Assembly: GCF_000308495.1 (NCBI RefSeq)
Contig: NZ_BAFU01000015.1
Span: forward strand, 23,354 to 87,353
DNA from: Nocardia brevicatena NBRC 12119
GTDB lineage: Bacteria; Actinomycetota; Actinomycetes; Mycobacteriales; Mycobacteriaceae
Reading direction: 5' to 3'
Length of the DNA stretch: 64,000 bases
This document shows positions 44,902-53,616 of the stretch, in pieces. Below the pieces are notes generated by a model. That model saw nothing but the letters and a program-made list of their open reading frames with translations. It was not told where the DNA came from and did no database searches. Position 1 is the stretch's first letter. Each line of letters begins with the position of its first letter. Both the position numbers and the translations under genes were made by a program.

Positions 44902-45947
44902 CATTGCACGCCGAATTGCGGGTCGAGCGCGCCCGATTCCGTCTCGATATCACCATCGATGCCGAACCCGGTGAGGTGGTGGCACTGCTGGGTCCCAACG
45001 GGGCGGGAAAGACCACCGCTCTGCGTGCCCTGGCCGGACTCACCCCGCTCACCGAAGGAACCATCGCGGTGGCCGATCAGGTCTGGGACGCACCACCCTC
45101 GGTGTTCGTCCCGCCGGACCGCCGCCGGACCGGTCTCGTCTTCCAGGACTACCTGCTGTTCCCACACCTTTCGGCATTGGAGAATGTCGCCTTCGGCCTG
45201 CGCGCCCGCGGCGCGCGCCGCGCCGATGCCCGCGCCCACGCGGCCGAATGGCTCGACCGCGTCGGCCTGCGCGATCGCGCCCACGCCACACCTCGCACCC
45301 TCTCCGGTGGTCAAGCGCAACGCGTGGCGCTGGCCAGGGCCCTGGCCACCGACCCCCGGTTGCTGCTGCTCGACGAACCCCTCGCCGCCCTCGACGCCGG
45401 TACCCGGCTGCAGGTGCGCGCCGATCTCATCCACCACCTGCGCGACTATTCCGGCCACACCGTTCTGGTCACCCACGACCCACTCGACGCCATGGTGCTG
45501 GCGGACCGGCTCGTCATCCTCGAAGACGGCGCCATCGTCCAACAGGGCGCACCCACCGAGATCGCCCGCCGGCCACGCTCGGAATATGTCGCGCACCTCG
45601 TCGGACTCAACCTGTTTCGTGGCACCGCCGCCGGAACCGGCGTCGATATCGACGGCGGCGGGCATCTCACCGGCACCGACCGGGCGACCGGACCGGTATA
45701 CCTCGCCTTCCCGCCCACCGCGGTAAGCCTGCACCCCGGACAGCCCTCCGGCAGCCCCCGCAACACGTGGCCCGTCACCGTCACCGGCCTGGAGCAACAC
45801 GCCGATATCACCCGCGTCCGACTCGACGGCACCCCGCCCGCCCTCGCGGATATCACCTCTGCCGCCGTAGCCGATCTCCGACTACAACCCGGCACACGAT
45901 TGTGGGCAGCGGTCAAGGCCACCGAGATCCACATCTACCCCGCCTGA
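44898..45947 (+). CDS. modC: Molybdate ABC transporter ATP-binding protein
   Basis: A 349-residue ABC ATPase: Walker A 'LLGPNGAGKTTALRAL', Q-loop 'GLVFQDYLLFPHLS', signature 'TLSGGQAQRVALARALA', Walker B 'RLLLLDEPLAALD' and the H-loop 'TVLVTHDPLDA'. The C-terminal 110 residues ('ATGPVYLAFPPTAVSLHP', 'WPVTVTGLEQHADITRVRLD') are a TOBE-type regulatory domain. Completes modABC by a 4-bp overlap with modB. Confidence 0.92.
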   Translation: MTLHAELRVERARFRLDITIDAEPGEVVALLGPNGAGKTTALRALAGLTPLTEGTIAVADQVWDAPPSVFVPPDRRRTGLVFQDYLLFPHLSALENVAFGLRARGARRADARAHAAEWLDRVGLRDRAHATPRTLSGGQAQRVALARALATDPRLLLLDEPLAALDAGTRLQVRADLIHHLRDYSGHTVLVTHDPLDAMVLADRLVILEDGAIVQQGAPTEIARRPRSEYVAHLVGLNLFRGTAAGTGVDIDGGGHLTGTDRATGPVYLAFPPTAVSLHPGQPSGSPRNTWPVTVTGLEQHADITRVRLDGTPPALADITSAAVADLRLQPGTRLWAAVKATEIHIYPA

Positions 45948-46406
45948 ATCTCGGCGCGGCGGTTCCTACGCCTCGAGATCCCTACGTTCCCGGTTCACCG
46001 CCTACAGAGGTGAACCCTCTTTCCTCTCGGACACGGTGAGTCGAGCGACGAACCCCGGTTCGATTCCCGGGCGGTGCGCTACGGCCGGACTCCCTCGAAC
46101 GCATCGATACCATCACCGTGCCGAAGCGCCGATGGTCGCCACGGCGGACCGCTGATATGTCTGTTGTCTCGTTCGGTGTTCAGGGGCCCGAAATCAATTC
46201 GAGCACCGACTCCAAGCCGTGATCGCGATACTGCCCATGCCGTGGACACTGCGAGTATGCTCCTGGCGAGTTACATAGCAATCGTTTTGGCCAAGAGATC
46301 TTGTAAAGGTACTCTTGCGGTCCGGCATCAAGAAGAAACGTATTGGATGTCCGGATCGGCGCATTGCACGTCATTTGTCCAACTATCGGAGTCACCGAGG
46401 AGTTAT
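45948..46406. other. 459-bp gap with a tRNA-like T-arm scar
   Basis: No gene is recognisable. At 46053-46071 the sequence reads CCCCGGTTCGATTCCCGGG, i.e. a T-psi-C arm with its G-G-T-T-C-G-A-T-T-C-C core, but the stem is out of register by one base and no other tRNA arms can be folded around it. It could be a tRNA 3' end copied by an integrated element, or chance. The last 100 bp before 46407 are AT-richer and probably hold the promoter of the secreted-protein gene. Confidence 0.35.
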
Positions 46407-46856
46407 ATGAAGCACATTGCGCGGAAAGTTGCCGGAGTGCTGGCAACCGCCGGAATCGTCCCTGTTCTATTGGCCGGTGCGGCACATGCCGACCCCGGAA
46501 CCGTGTACTTCAGCAGCGGTGCCATGCAGTGCTCGATTACCGGTGACGGAACCGTCGGCTGCGACCTGGGGAGTCCCATGCGGCTCCAGTACAGTTTCCT
46601 GCCGATCCCCATCCCGGTAAACGACATCGTCATCGACCAACCACTGTTACCCGCACATCCCACCTTCGCCGCGGGTGCGCGGTACACCCTCCCCGGTGGT
46701 AACCCGAACCTCTCCGGTGTTCGCACCGCCGACGGCCAATGGGGGCCGATCATCGAACACGCCGGCGCCAAATGCGAATCCGGTTTCCACGGCAGCTTCA
46801 CCTGCACCACCAAAGGCCATTCCTTCACGGTCTACAGCGGAAACATTTCCGCCTGA
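46407..46856 (+). CDS. Small secreted protein
   Basis: A 149-residue protein with a clear Sec signal peptide: 'MKHIARKVAGVLATAGIVPV', then 'LLAGAAHA' with cleavage after A-H-A. The mature part starts 'DPGTVYFSSGAMQCSITGDG' and has four cysteines (two near 'MQCSITGDGTVGCDL', two near 'AKCESGFHGSFTC'), suggesting two disulfides. Similar small exported proteins of unknown function are common in Nocardia and mycobacteria. ATG at 46407 has GAGGAG about 5 nt upstream. A strong terminator follows 9 bp after the stop, so it is a single-gene unit. Confidence 0.82.
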   Translation: MKHIARKVAGVLATAGIVPVLLAGAAHADPGTVYFSSGAMQCSITGDGTVGCDLGSPMRLQYSFLPIPIPVNDIVIDQPLLPAHPTFAAGARYTLPGGNPNLSGVRTADGQWGPIIEHAGAKCESGFHGSFTCTTKGHSFTVYSGNISA

Positions 46857-46865
46857 GCCACATTC

Positions 46866-46909
46866 GCCGTCGGCCGCCCTGGAGAGTATCGACCAGGGCG
46901 GCCGACGGC
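46866..46909 (+). terminator. Strong hairpin terminator
   Basis: Perfect 17-bp inverted repeat GCCGTCGGCCGCCCTGG (46866-46882) / CCAGGGCGGCCGACGGC (46893-46909) with a 10-nt loop, starting 9 bp after the stop of the secreted-protein gene. No U-tract follows, as is common for actinobacterial terminators. Confidence 0.85.
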
Positions 46910-47358
46910 ATACGGTCCGGCCTATCGTGCCGCATTCCTCCCGGCACCGATCACCGAATGGCTCGGGTCGGCGGGAGACACATTCCAGGGGTATTGCTAC
47001 GCTCAGGGAGTCAACCTGCGGCACGCGACGCGGGTTTATTATTCATGCTCATTACCCGGTGATTTGCGGTGAAGGGCTTGATGGAGCTGCCTGCCCGGAA
47101 CGACCCGTCCGTCGGCGACCCTACGGTCTCGCCCAGCTCACATACGCCGGCGCTGCCGACCCACTCGCCGGAAGACCCGGTCGCCGATGACCGCGTGCCG
47201 GTGCGTGCCGGGCCTACCTCCGCCTCCGCTCGGCTGCGCGGTCTGTGGATGGGCTTCGGCGGTTGCGCTGATCACACGGGGCGACGTGCCGGACGATGAT
47301 ATTGCCGAATGAGTTGCGCGCGTTCACTCGTACGGTTTCCTCGTCGTCCCGCGGCCGG
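46910..47358. other. 449-bp region without a recognisable gene
   Basis: Between the terminator and the pgi stop. Small open frames are Arg/Pro/Ser-rich without domain features. A short AT-rich patch lies at 47030-47060. I see no RNA gene or repeat. Confidence 0.45.
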
Positions 47359-49043
47359 TCAACCGGTCGCATGTGATTCTGCGCGGTCCCGTGCCGGGCG
47401 TCGACCCGCCATATCGCGATCACCGTCTGTTCTCCTCCCGGCCGCCATGCGTGCCAGGCGATAACGATCGATCAGTGCATTCGTCGAACTATCGTGTGCC
47501 AGAACGGCTTCGGAGTCGATTTCGCCCATGATCCCGGTGGCGAGGACTTTGCCGAGTTCGACTCCCCATTGGTCGAACGAGTTCACATCCCAGACCCAGC
47601 CCTGAGTGAACGCCTTGTGCTCGTACATCGCGACCAGTTGGCCGAGTGAATACGGCGTCAGCGCGCCGACCAGGATCGTATTGCTGGGCCGGTTGCCGGG
47701 AAAGCCGCGATGGTCGCGCATGTGTTCGGGCCCGCCGTCGGCGGCCGGTCGTCCGAAGGCAAGGGCTTCGGTTTGTGCAAACAAGTTGGCCATCAGCAGG
47801 TCGTGGTGGCCGGGGAGATCGTGGCCTGGAGTGAGCGCGCCGATGAAGTCGCATGGAACTATGTCGGTGCCCTGGTGGAGCATCTGGTAGAAGGCGTGTT
47901 GTCCGTTGGTCCCCGGCTCGCCCCAGATGATGGGGGCGGTGGCGAGGGCCACTGGGTTGCCGGCACGGTCGGTGGATTTGCCGTTGCTCTCCATGTCCAA
48001 TTGTTGGAGGTAGGCGGGCAGCCGCGACAATCGCTGGTCGTAGGGCAGCACGGCATGGGTTGGTGCGCCCCAGAAATTGCGGTTCCAGATGCCGATCAGG
48101 CCGAGTAACACCGGAATGTTGTTCCGCAACGGTGCCGTGCGGAAGTGTTCGTCCATCGACAGTGCACCGGCGAGGAATTCACGAAATCGTGCGGGACCTA
48201 TCGCCAGCATGAGCGACAGCCCGATCGCCGACGGGACGGAGTATCGGCCGCCGACCCAGTCCCAGAACTCGAACATATTGTCCGGGTCGATACCGAATGC
48301 GGAAACCGCATCGGCGTTGGTCGAGACAGCGACGAAATGGCGCGCCACCGCATCGGGGTCGTCGATGCCGGCGAGTAGCCACTGTCTGGCCGATCGTGCG
48401 TTGGTCAAGGTCTCCACGGTGGTGAAGGTCTTCGACGAGACCACGAACAACGTTGTCTCGGGCCGGAGATCCCCCAGTGTGCGTGCGAGATCGTGGCCGT
48501 CGGCGTTCGAAACGAATCGGAAATCCACGGTGCCGGTAGCGAAGTCGCGCAACGCGAGGTAGGCCATCGCCGGTCCGAGGTCGGAGCCGCCGATGCCGAT
48601 GTTGACCACCGCACGGATCGCCTCGCCGGTCACCCCTTTCCACCGGCCGGTCCGTATCTCGAGGGCGAAGTTCTCCATGTGGTGCAGAACGCGGTGCACG
48701 TCGGGTATGACGTTGTGCCCGTCGACTTCTACGACGGCGTCGGCCTGCCGACGCAGCGCGGTATGCAGGACGGCGCGGTCCTCGGTGATATTGAGATGCT
48801 CGCCTGCGAACATGGCAGCGATAGCAGATGTCAGCGATCGTTGGTGGCCAACCGCATCAGCAGCTCGATGGTCTTCGAGGTGACGAGGTTCTTCGAGTAG
48901 TCCAGCACGACCCCGTCGTGTTCGACGGTCATAGCGGGGCCGCGGGTGGTATCGGCTTCGAAGAGGTCTGTCAGACGCAGGTCGTCGAGTTCGGTGCGAT
49001 GTGTTCGCAGATCCGTCCATGCGGGCAGTGATGTCGGGCTCAT
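47359..49043 (-). CDS. pgi: Glucose-6-phosphate isomerase (one frameshift)
   Basis: Interconverts glucose-6-phosphate and fructose-6-phosphate. The main frame has '[20 protein letters not shown]', '[20 protein letters not shown]', '[18 protein letters not shown]', '[20 protein letters not shown]' and the family end signature '[20 protein letters not shown]'. The first 70 residues ('[20 protein letters not shown]' to '[20 protein letters not shown]') lie in another frame, from the ATG at 49043. The break is at 48833-48838, where one base (C) is missing so that 'ATNDR' runs into a TGA instead of '[11 protein letters not shown]'. With it restored the protein is 561 residues, normal for the family apart from a roughly 25-residue Arg-rich tail. 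The ATG overlaps the gnd stop. Confidence 0.85.
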
Positions 49044-50065
49044 GAGGCGACCGCCTGCTCCGTGTGTCCGCCGAATGCCTTGCGCATCGCCGATAATGCC
49101 CGGTTTGTGTAGTCCGCGCTGCCACGGGAGGCGAATCGCTCCAGCAGGGCAGCGGTGAGTACGTGTGCGGGGATTCCCTCGTCGACCGCGGCCTGGACTG
49201 TCCAGCGTCCTTCGCCGGAATCGGCGACCCGGCCGGAGTATTTCGTCAGGTCGGGATCGGAAGCCAGGGCGGCCGCGGTGAGATCGACCAGCCAGGAGCT
49301 CACGACACTGCCGCGGCGCCACACCTCCAGGACCGCTCGCAGGTCGAAGTCGTAGGTGTAGAAACCGGCATCCGGCAATGGTGCGGTCTCGGCGTCCAGC
49401 GTGCGGGCGCTCTGCCCGATGTTCGCCCCACGCAGGATGGCCATGCCTTCCGCCAGCGCGGCCATGAAGCCGTATTCGACGCCGTTGTGGATCATCTTCA
49501 CGAAATGACCGGCGCCGGCGCCACCGCAATACAGGTATCCGTGTTCTTCCGGTGCGGCCTCACCCACACGCCCCTGGGTCCGCGCGGCGGTGTCCGCCCC
49601 CGGCGCCAGCGCACGAAATATCGGGTCCAGTCGATCGAAGACAGCGCGCTCGCCACCGATCATCAAGCAGAATCCGCGCTGTTCACCGTGTACGCCACCG
49701 CTGGTTCCGACGTCGAGGTAGTGGATTCCTCTCTCACCCAGCTGCCGCGCACGAGCGACGTCGTCGCGGTAGAACGAGTTTCCCCCGTCGATGATCACAT
49801 CGCCCGACGCCATCAGAGCGCCGAGTTCGGCGACAACCCCTCCGGTCAACCCGGCAGGCACCATCACCCACACCACGCGCGGAACGTCCAATCCGGCAAC
49901 CAGCTCTTCCAACGAGCTCATGCCGATCGCGAGATCCGATGCGATCCGACCGGCCGCCTCGGGATCTTTGTCATAGACGAGGCAACTGTGGCCCGCACGA
50001 ACGAGCCGGCCTGCCAGTCCGGCACCCATTCGGCCTGCGCCGACCATGCCGATTCTCATTCGCAT
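49040..50065 (-). CDS. gnd: 6-phosphogluconate dehydrogenase, decarboxylating (short type)
   Basis: Oxidative decarboxylation of 6-phosphogluconate to ribulose-5-phosphate. About 341 residues, the short GndA/YqeC-like type rather than the 470-residue type. Visible: '[20 protein letters not shown]' nucleotide site, '[17 protein letters not shown]', '[20 protein letters not shown]', catalytic Lys in '[17 protein letters not shown]', and '[20 protein letters not shown]'. I use the second ATG (50065); 50077 and 50059 are alternatives. It overlaps tal upstream by about 95 bp in another frame and pgi downstream by 4 bp. Confidence 0.88.
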   Translation of the reverse strand: MRMRIGMVGAGRMGAGLAGRLVRAGHSCLVYDKDPEAAGRIASDLAIGMSSLEELVAGLDVPRVVWVMVPAGLTGGVVAELGALMASGDVIIDGGNSFYRDDVARARQLGERGIHYLDVGTSGGVHGEQRGFCLMIGGERAVFDRLDPIFRALAPGADTAARTQGRVGEAAPEEHGYLYCGGAGAGHFVKMIHNGVEYGFMAALAEGMAILRGANIGQSARTLDAETAPLPDAGFYTYDFDLRAVLEVWRRGSVVSSWLVDLTAAALASDPDLTKYSGRVADSGEGRWTVQAAVDEGIPAHVLTAALLERFASRGSADYTNRALSAMRKAFGGHTEQAVAS

Positions 50066-51197
50066 CCCCACCGGCATTCACACCACAGCGGACATGATGA
50101 CGGGAGAGGCCCGACTCCATTGCCGCCAGTACCGCCTGCCATGCCTCCTGGAACTGGGCGATGCCCTCACCTTCGAGCTGCCGGCTCACTTCTGCCATGT
50201 CGATTCCGAGGCCGGCAAGCCCTTCGAACACGTCGCGTGCCCGGTCATAGCCGGCTCGCACCTGGTCACCGCGGACAACACCGTGGTCGACGAGCGCACT
50301 CAACGTCCCCGCCGGGACGGTGTTGACCGTCTCGGGTGCTACCAGGTCGATCACGTACCGGGTGTCGTCGTAGGACGGATCCTTCACGCCGATGGAAGCC
50401 CACAGCAGTCGTTGCGGATGCGCTCCGGCCGCCGCCAGGCTCGACCATCGAGGGCTGTGCAGGCTGCGTTCATAAGCCTCGTATGCCAGCGTCGCGTTGG
50501 CGATCGCCGCATGTCCACGCAGCGCACGTGCCGCTGTTCCACCGAGCAGGTCCAGGCGCCGGTCGACTTCGCTGTCGACGCGGGAGACGAAAAACGATGC
50601 CACGGAGTGGATGCGGGTCAGGTCGAGGCCATTGCCGCGAGCCCGCTCCATTCCGCCGAGGAAGGCGCCTTGCACCCTTCGGTACTGCTCGGCAGAGAAG
50701 ATCAGCGTCACGTTGACGCTGATGCCGCGGGCCAGGCACGAGGCGACCGCGTCGAGCCCGGCGTCCGTGGCGGGAATCTTGATCATGGCGTTCGGCCGGT
50801 CGACGATCGACCACAGCAAGGCCGCATCCGTCTCGGTCCGGTGCGAATCGTGTGCGAACGCGGGGTCGACCTCGATGGAGACCCGCCCGTCCCGGCCACC
50901 ACTGGCCTCGTAGACCGAGCGCAGCACATCGCAGGCTGCCCGAGCGTCACTGCAAGTAACCGCTCGTGCCGCGTCGGCAGTGGCGAGTCCGTGACGCGCG
51001 AGTTCGTGCAACTCCGCGTCGTAGTCATCGGAGCCGAGCATGGCGTTACGAAAGATCGATGGGTTGGTTGTCACGCCGGCGACACCGACCTCTCCCACCA
51101 ACCGGGCCAGATCCCCAGAGGTCAAACGCTGTCTGCTCAAGTCGTCCAGCCAGATCGAGACCCCCTCGTCGGCCGGCACCCTTACCGGATTTCTCAT
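49971..51197 (-). CDS. tal: Transaldolase
   Basis: Transfers a dihydroxyacetone unit between sugar phosphates in the non-oxidative pentose phosphate pathway. Features: 'GVSIWLDDLSRQRLTSGDLA', 'GVTTNPSIFRNAMLGSDDYD', Schiff-base Lys in 'NAMIKIPATDAGLDAV', 'GISVNVTLIFSAEQYRRV' and 'SVASFFVSRVDSEVDRRL'. ATG at 51197 has AGGAGG about 6 nt upstream. The protein is 408 residues; the last 35 or so, after 'FQEAWQAVLAAMES', look like an added tail caused by reading on into gnd, so the natural stop may have been lost. First gene of tal-gnd-pgi, facing the DeoR gene. Confidence 0.88.
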   Translation of the reverse strand: MRNPVRVPADEGVSIWLDDLSRQRLTSGDLARLVGEVGVAGVTTNPSIFRNAMLGSDDYDAELHELARHGLATADAARAVTCSDARAACDVLRSVYEASGGRDGRVSIEVDPAFAHDSHRTETDAALLWSIVDRPNAMIKIPATDAGLDAVASCLARGISVNVTLIFSAEQYRRVQGAFLGGMERARGNGLDLTRIHSVASFFVSRVDSEVDRRLDLLGGTAARALRGHAAIANATLAYEAYERSLHSPRWSSLAAAGAHPQRLLWASIGVKDPSYDDTRYVIDLVAPETVNTVPAGTLSALVDHGVVRGDQVRAGYDRARDVFEGLAGLGIDMAEVSRQLEGEGIAQFQEAWQAVLAAMESGLSRHHVRCGVNAGGDANENRHGRRRPNGCRTGRPARSCGPQLPRL

Positions 51198-51234
51198 CCT
51201 CAGCCTCCTGCCAAGCTCTCTTCGCGCACTCCAA

Positions 51235-51326
51235 TTGCGCGAAATCATGCAGAAAATGCGCGATATTTGTCAAGTATGCGCGGATTCAGGCTTCATTGAT
51301 TTTGTTTGCGCGGATACGCGCGATGG
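51235..51326. promoter_or_regulatory. Five phased GCGCG repeats between tal and DeoR gene
   Basis: Five copies of a (A/T)TGCGCG(A/G)(A/T) motif on the same strand: TTGCGCGAAAT (51235), ATGCGCGATAT (51256), ATGCGCGGATT (51276), TTGCGCGGATA (51306) and ACGCGCGATGG (51316). Start-to-start distances are 21, 20, 30 and 10 bp, i.e. whole helical turns, so the sites face the same side of the DNA. They lie in an AT-rich stretch of the divergent promoter. The adjacent DeoR protein is the obvious candidate to bind. Confidence 0.65.
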
Positions 51327-51411
51327 CGTGATCGGACGCTACCCTCGTCAGCAACCTGCGTTCAGCGTCCATACGGTGCGGAAGCCGCGATCACGAGAAG
51401 GAGACAGCGCC

Positions 51412-52224
51412 TTGCCGGCCAGTAGCCGCCGACACGACATCCTCAATCGCCTGTTCACCGACGGGTATGTCGACGCGAAAGAACTCGCGCACGATCTTGG
51501 GGTTGACGTGTCCACTATTCGTCGCGATCTCATGGCGCTGGAAGACGCCGGGCAGGTACAGCGCACCCACGGCGGTGCCCGCCCCGCCCCCGGTGCCGTC
51601 GCCGAACTTCCCTACGCGCTGAAGCGCGCCGAGTTCCTCGCCGAGAAATCCGCGATTGCAGACCTCGCCATACAGCAGGTCCGCGATGGCGACACTGTCG
51701 TTCTCGACAGCGGATCCACCACGTATGAGGTAGCGGCGGCCCTACGCGTTCGTGACGGCCTGACAGTCATCACCAACGACCTGCGCATCGCGAAATTCGT
51801 CGCCGACATCCATCGCTTCCGCTTACTGGTCACCGGCGGGGAACTGCTCGGATCGGTGTACACCCTCGTCGGAGATCGTGCCGTCGACTTCCTCCGCGAC
51901 TATACCGCCGACTGGTGTTTCCTGGGCGCCGACGCCATAGACATCGACGCCGGCATCACGAACACCAACACATCCGAACTGGCGATCAAGCGGGCAATGA
52001 TCGCCTCCGCGGCCACGACAATCGTTGTCGCCGACCACTCGAAGATCGGCCGAAGGACTCTCGCACGAGTCGCGGAAATCAACGAAATCGACCTGATCGT
52101 CACCGACCACGACTTACCGCTCGAAGCGGCACAACCCTACGGCGACAAGCTGATCCGATCCGCCCGACCATCCGTGCCGGCCCCACGACCGACCAGCGAA
52201 CCATCGGACGGTCAGCGCAACTGA
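51412..52224 (+). CDS. DeoR-family transcriptional regulator
   Basis: A 270-residue DeoR/GlpR-type regulator. HTH: 'RRHDILNRLFTDGYVDAKEL', 'AHDLGVDVSTIRRDLMALED', 'AGQVQRTHGGARPAPGAVAE'. The C-terminal sugar-phosphate-binding domain shows 'DGDTVVLDSGSTTYEVAAAL', 'LTVITNDLRIAKFVADIHRF', 'CFLGADAIDIDAGITNTNTS', 'VVADHSKIGRRTLARVAEI'. TTG at 51412 is chosen for the GAAGGAG 8 nt before it; GTG at 51376 is possible. Likely senses a sugar phosphate and controls the divergent tal-gnd-pgi genes and itself through the phased repeats. Confidence 0.85.
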   Translation: MPASSRRHDILNRLFTDGYVDAKELAHDLGVDVSTIRRDLMALEDAGQVQRTHGGARPAPGAVAELPYALKRAEFLAEKSAIADLAIQQVRDGDTVVLDSGSTTYEVAAALRVRDGLTVITNDLRIAKFVADIHRFRLLVTGGELLGSVYTLVGDRAVDFLRDYTADWCFLGADAIDIDAGITNTNTSELAIKRAMIASAATTIVVADHSKIGRRTLARVAEINEIDLIVTDHDLPLEAAQPYGDKLIRSARPSVPAPRPTSEPSDGQRN

Positions 52225-52410
52225 CCGACACTGAACATCGGCTGCAGTCCCGCTTCTCCGCGGGTGCGGCGACGGAGCCGGAATTCCCGCTGCGTCGGCA
52301 CGGGCGAACGCGTCTCGAGCGACAGTCATTATGCGAATATCTGACCAGGCATACACCCGCCTTCCGGTGGCCATTATCGTCATCGGCGTTCGCGGACAGA
52401 ACTACTCCGG

Positions 52411-53577
52411 CTACGGGGTGGGCCGTAGCTGCGAGCCATCGAACGTGGCATACATTCGAGCGAATGTCCGAGCGGCAGCGGCAAGGTCCGCGATCGGCAC
52501 ATACTCGTCGGCAGCATGCGCGACCGACATTGACCCCGGACCGTACACAACCGTCGGAATTTTCAGATTGTTCCGAAGAAAGCGGGCATCTGTCCCCAGT
52601 TTCAGTCCTCGCACGGTGCTCTGTCGACTCGCACCGAGCACCGAATGGACGAACGGATGGTCCGATTCGATCTCAGAACCCTCGGCGAAGGCCATCACTT
52701 CGACCCCGTAATCGAAATCACCGACTTCGTCAATAATATCCGTCATGGCTTTCAGGGCCCTTTCAACGGTCTGTCCGGGAAGCACCCGCCGATCGACCTG
52801 AATGCAGCATTCCGATGCGACGACATTGGCTGCGGCACCGCCCCGGATCTTCCCTACATTACAGGTCGGTTTCCCTACCAGAGGATGTGTCGGCTCGGGG
52901 AAGTCCGCCAAATGCAAGGCGGATACAATTTTCGCAGCATCTGCGATGGCCGAGCGTCCGCGTCCAGGATCGCTACCGTGTGCCGCGCGCCCGCGTACGA
53001 CGATCTCCACCAACAATGTGCCTCGCTCTGCGACACACACCCCCAATTCTGTGGGCTCGGGGACGATCGCGGCGTCGGCGTGAACCAGATCGCCGGCGAC
53101 CAATGCCGCAGTTCCGAGACTTCCACCGGTTTCCTCGTCGGCAACGAGGTGGAAGATCAGATCCGCGGCGGGCCGCACGCCTGCATCCAAGCAAGCCAGC
53201 ACACCTTCCAGCGCCGCAGCGACCCCGCCCTTCATATCGCAGGCGCCGCGGCCATACAACAAGCCGTCGCGAACCGTGCCTGCGAAAGGGGGAAACGTCC
53301 AATCTTCTTCCGCTACAGGGACCACATCGATGTGTCCATTGACAAGGAGGGTGGCCGCACGGCCGCTACGAAGTGTCGCCAGTACGGATACTCTGCCCGG
53401 CTGCGGTTCGAACAGTTCGACCTCGGCACCGAGCATACGCAGCCACCGTTGAAGCGTCTCGATCACCGGCGTCTCGCCACCGGGCGGATTGCGAGTATCG
53501 CATGCGATCAGGTCCGCGGTCAGCCGCGTGACACGCTCTGTATCGACGGCCGCTGCCGCTGCAGCATCAGGATGCAT
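52411..53577 (-). CDS. M20-family metallopeptidase (ArgE/DapE-like)
   Basis: A 388-residue M20 zinc hydrolase. Metal site: His and Asp in 'LLVNGHIDVVPVAEEDW', Asp in 'LYGRGACDMKGGVAAAL', Glu-Glu in 'LVADEETGGSLGTAAL', later 'IVPEPTELGVCVAERGTLLV' and the C-terminal 'GTDARFLRNNLKIPTVVYGP'. The dimerisation-domain His is in 'RGRAAHGSDPGRG'. ArgE/DapE/succinyl-diaminopimelate desuccinylase or carbamoyl-amino acid hydrolase activity cannot be told apart by sequence alone. It sits alone between the DeoR and fgd genes; the hydantoin-type genes further right make an N-acyl or N-carbamoyl amino acid substrate conceivable. Confidence 0.85.
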   Translation of the reverse strand: MHPDAAAAAAVDTERVTRLTADLIACDTRNPPGGETPVIETLQRWLRMLGAEVELFEPQPGRVSVLATLRSGRAATLLVNGHIDVVPVAEEDWTFPPFAGTVRDGLLYGRGACDMKGGVAAALEGVLACLDAGVRPAADLIFHLVADEETGGSLGTAALVAGDLVHADAAIVPEPTELGVCVAERGTLLVEIVVRGRAAHGSDPGRGRSAIADAAKIVSALHLADFPEPTHPLVGKPTCNVGKIRGGAAANVVASECCIQVDRRVLPGQTVERALKAMTDIIDEVGDFDYGVEVMAFAEGSEIESDHPFVHSVLGASRQSTVRGLKLGTDARFLRNNLKIPTVVYGPGSMSVAHAADEYVPIADLAAAARTFARMYATFDGSQLRPTP

Positions 53578-53616
53578 CGTGATCCTCTGTATGTTGTGGA
53601 ACTCGTCGTCTGTTCA

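Noticed and set aside
46053-46071. A tRNA gene
   Set aside because: Only a T-arm-like piece is present; acceptor, D and anticodon arms cannot be folded.
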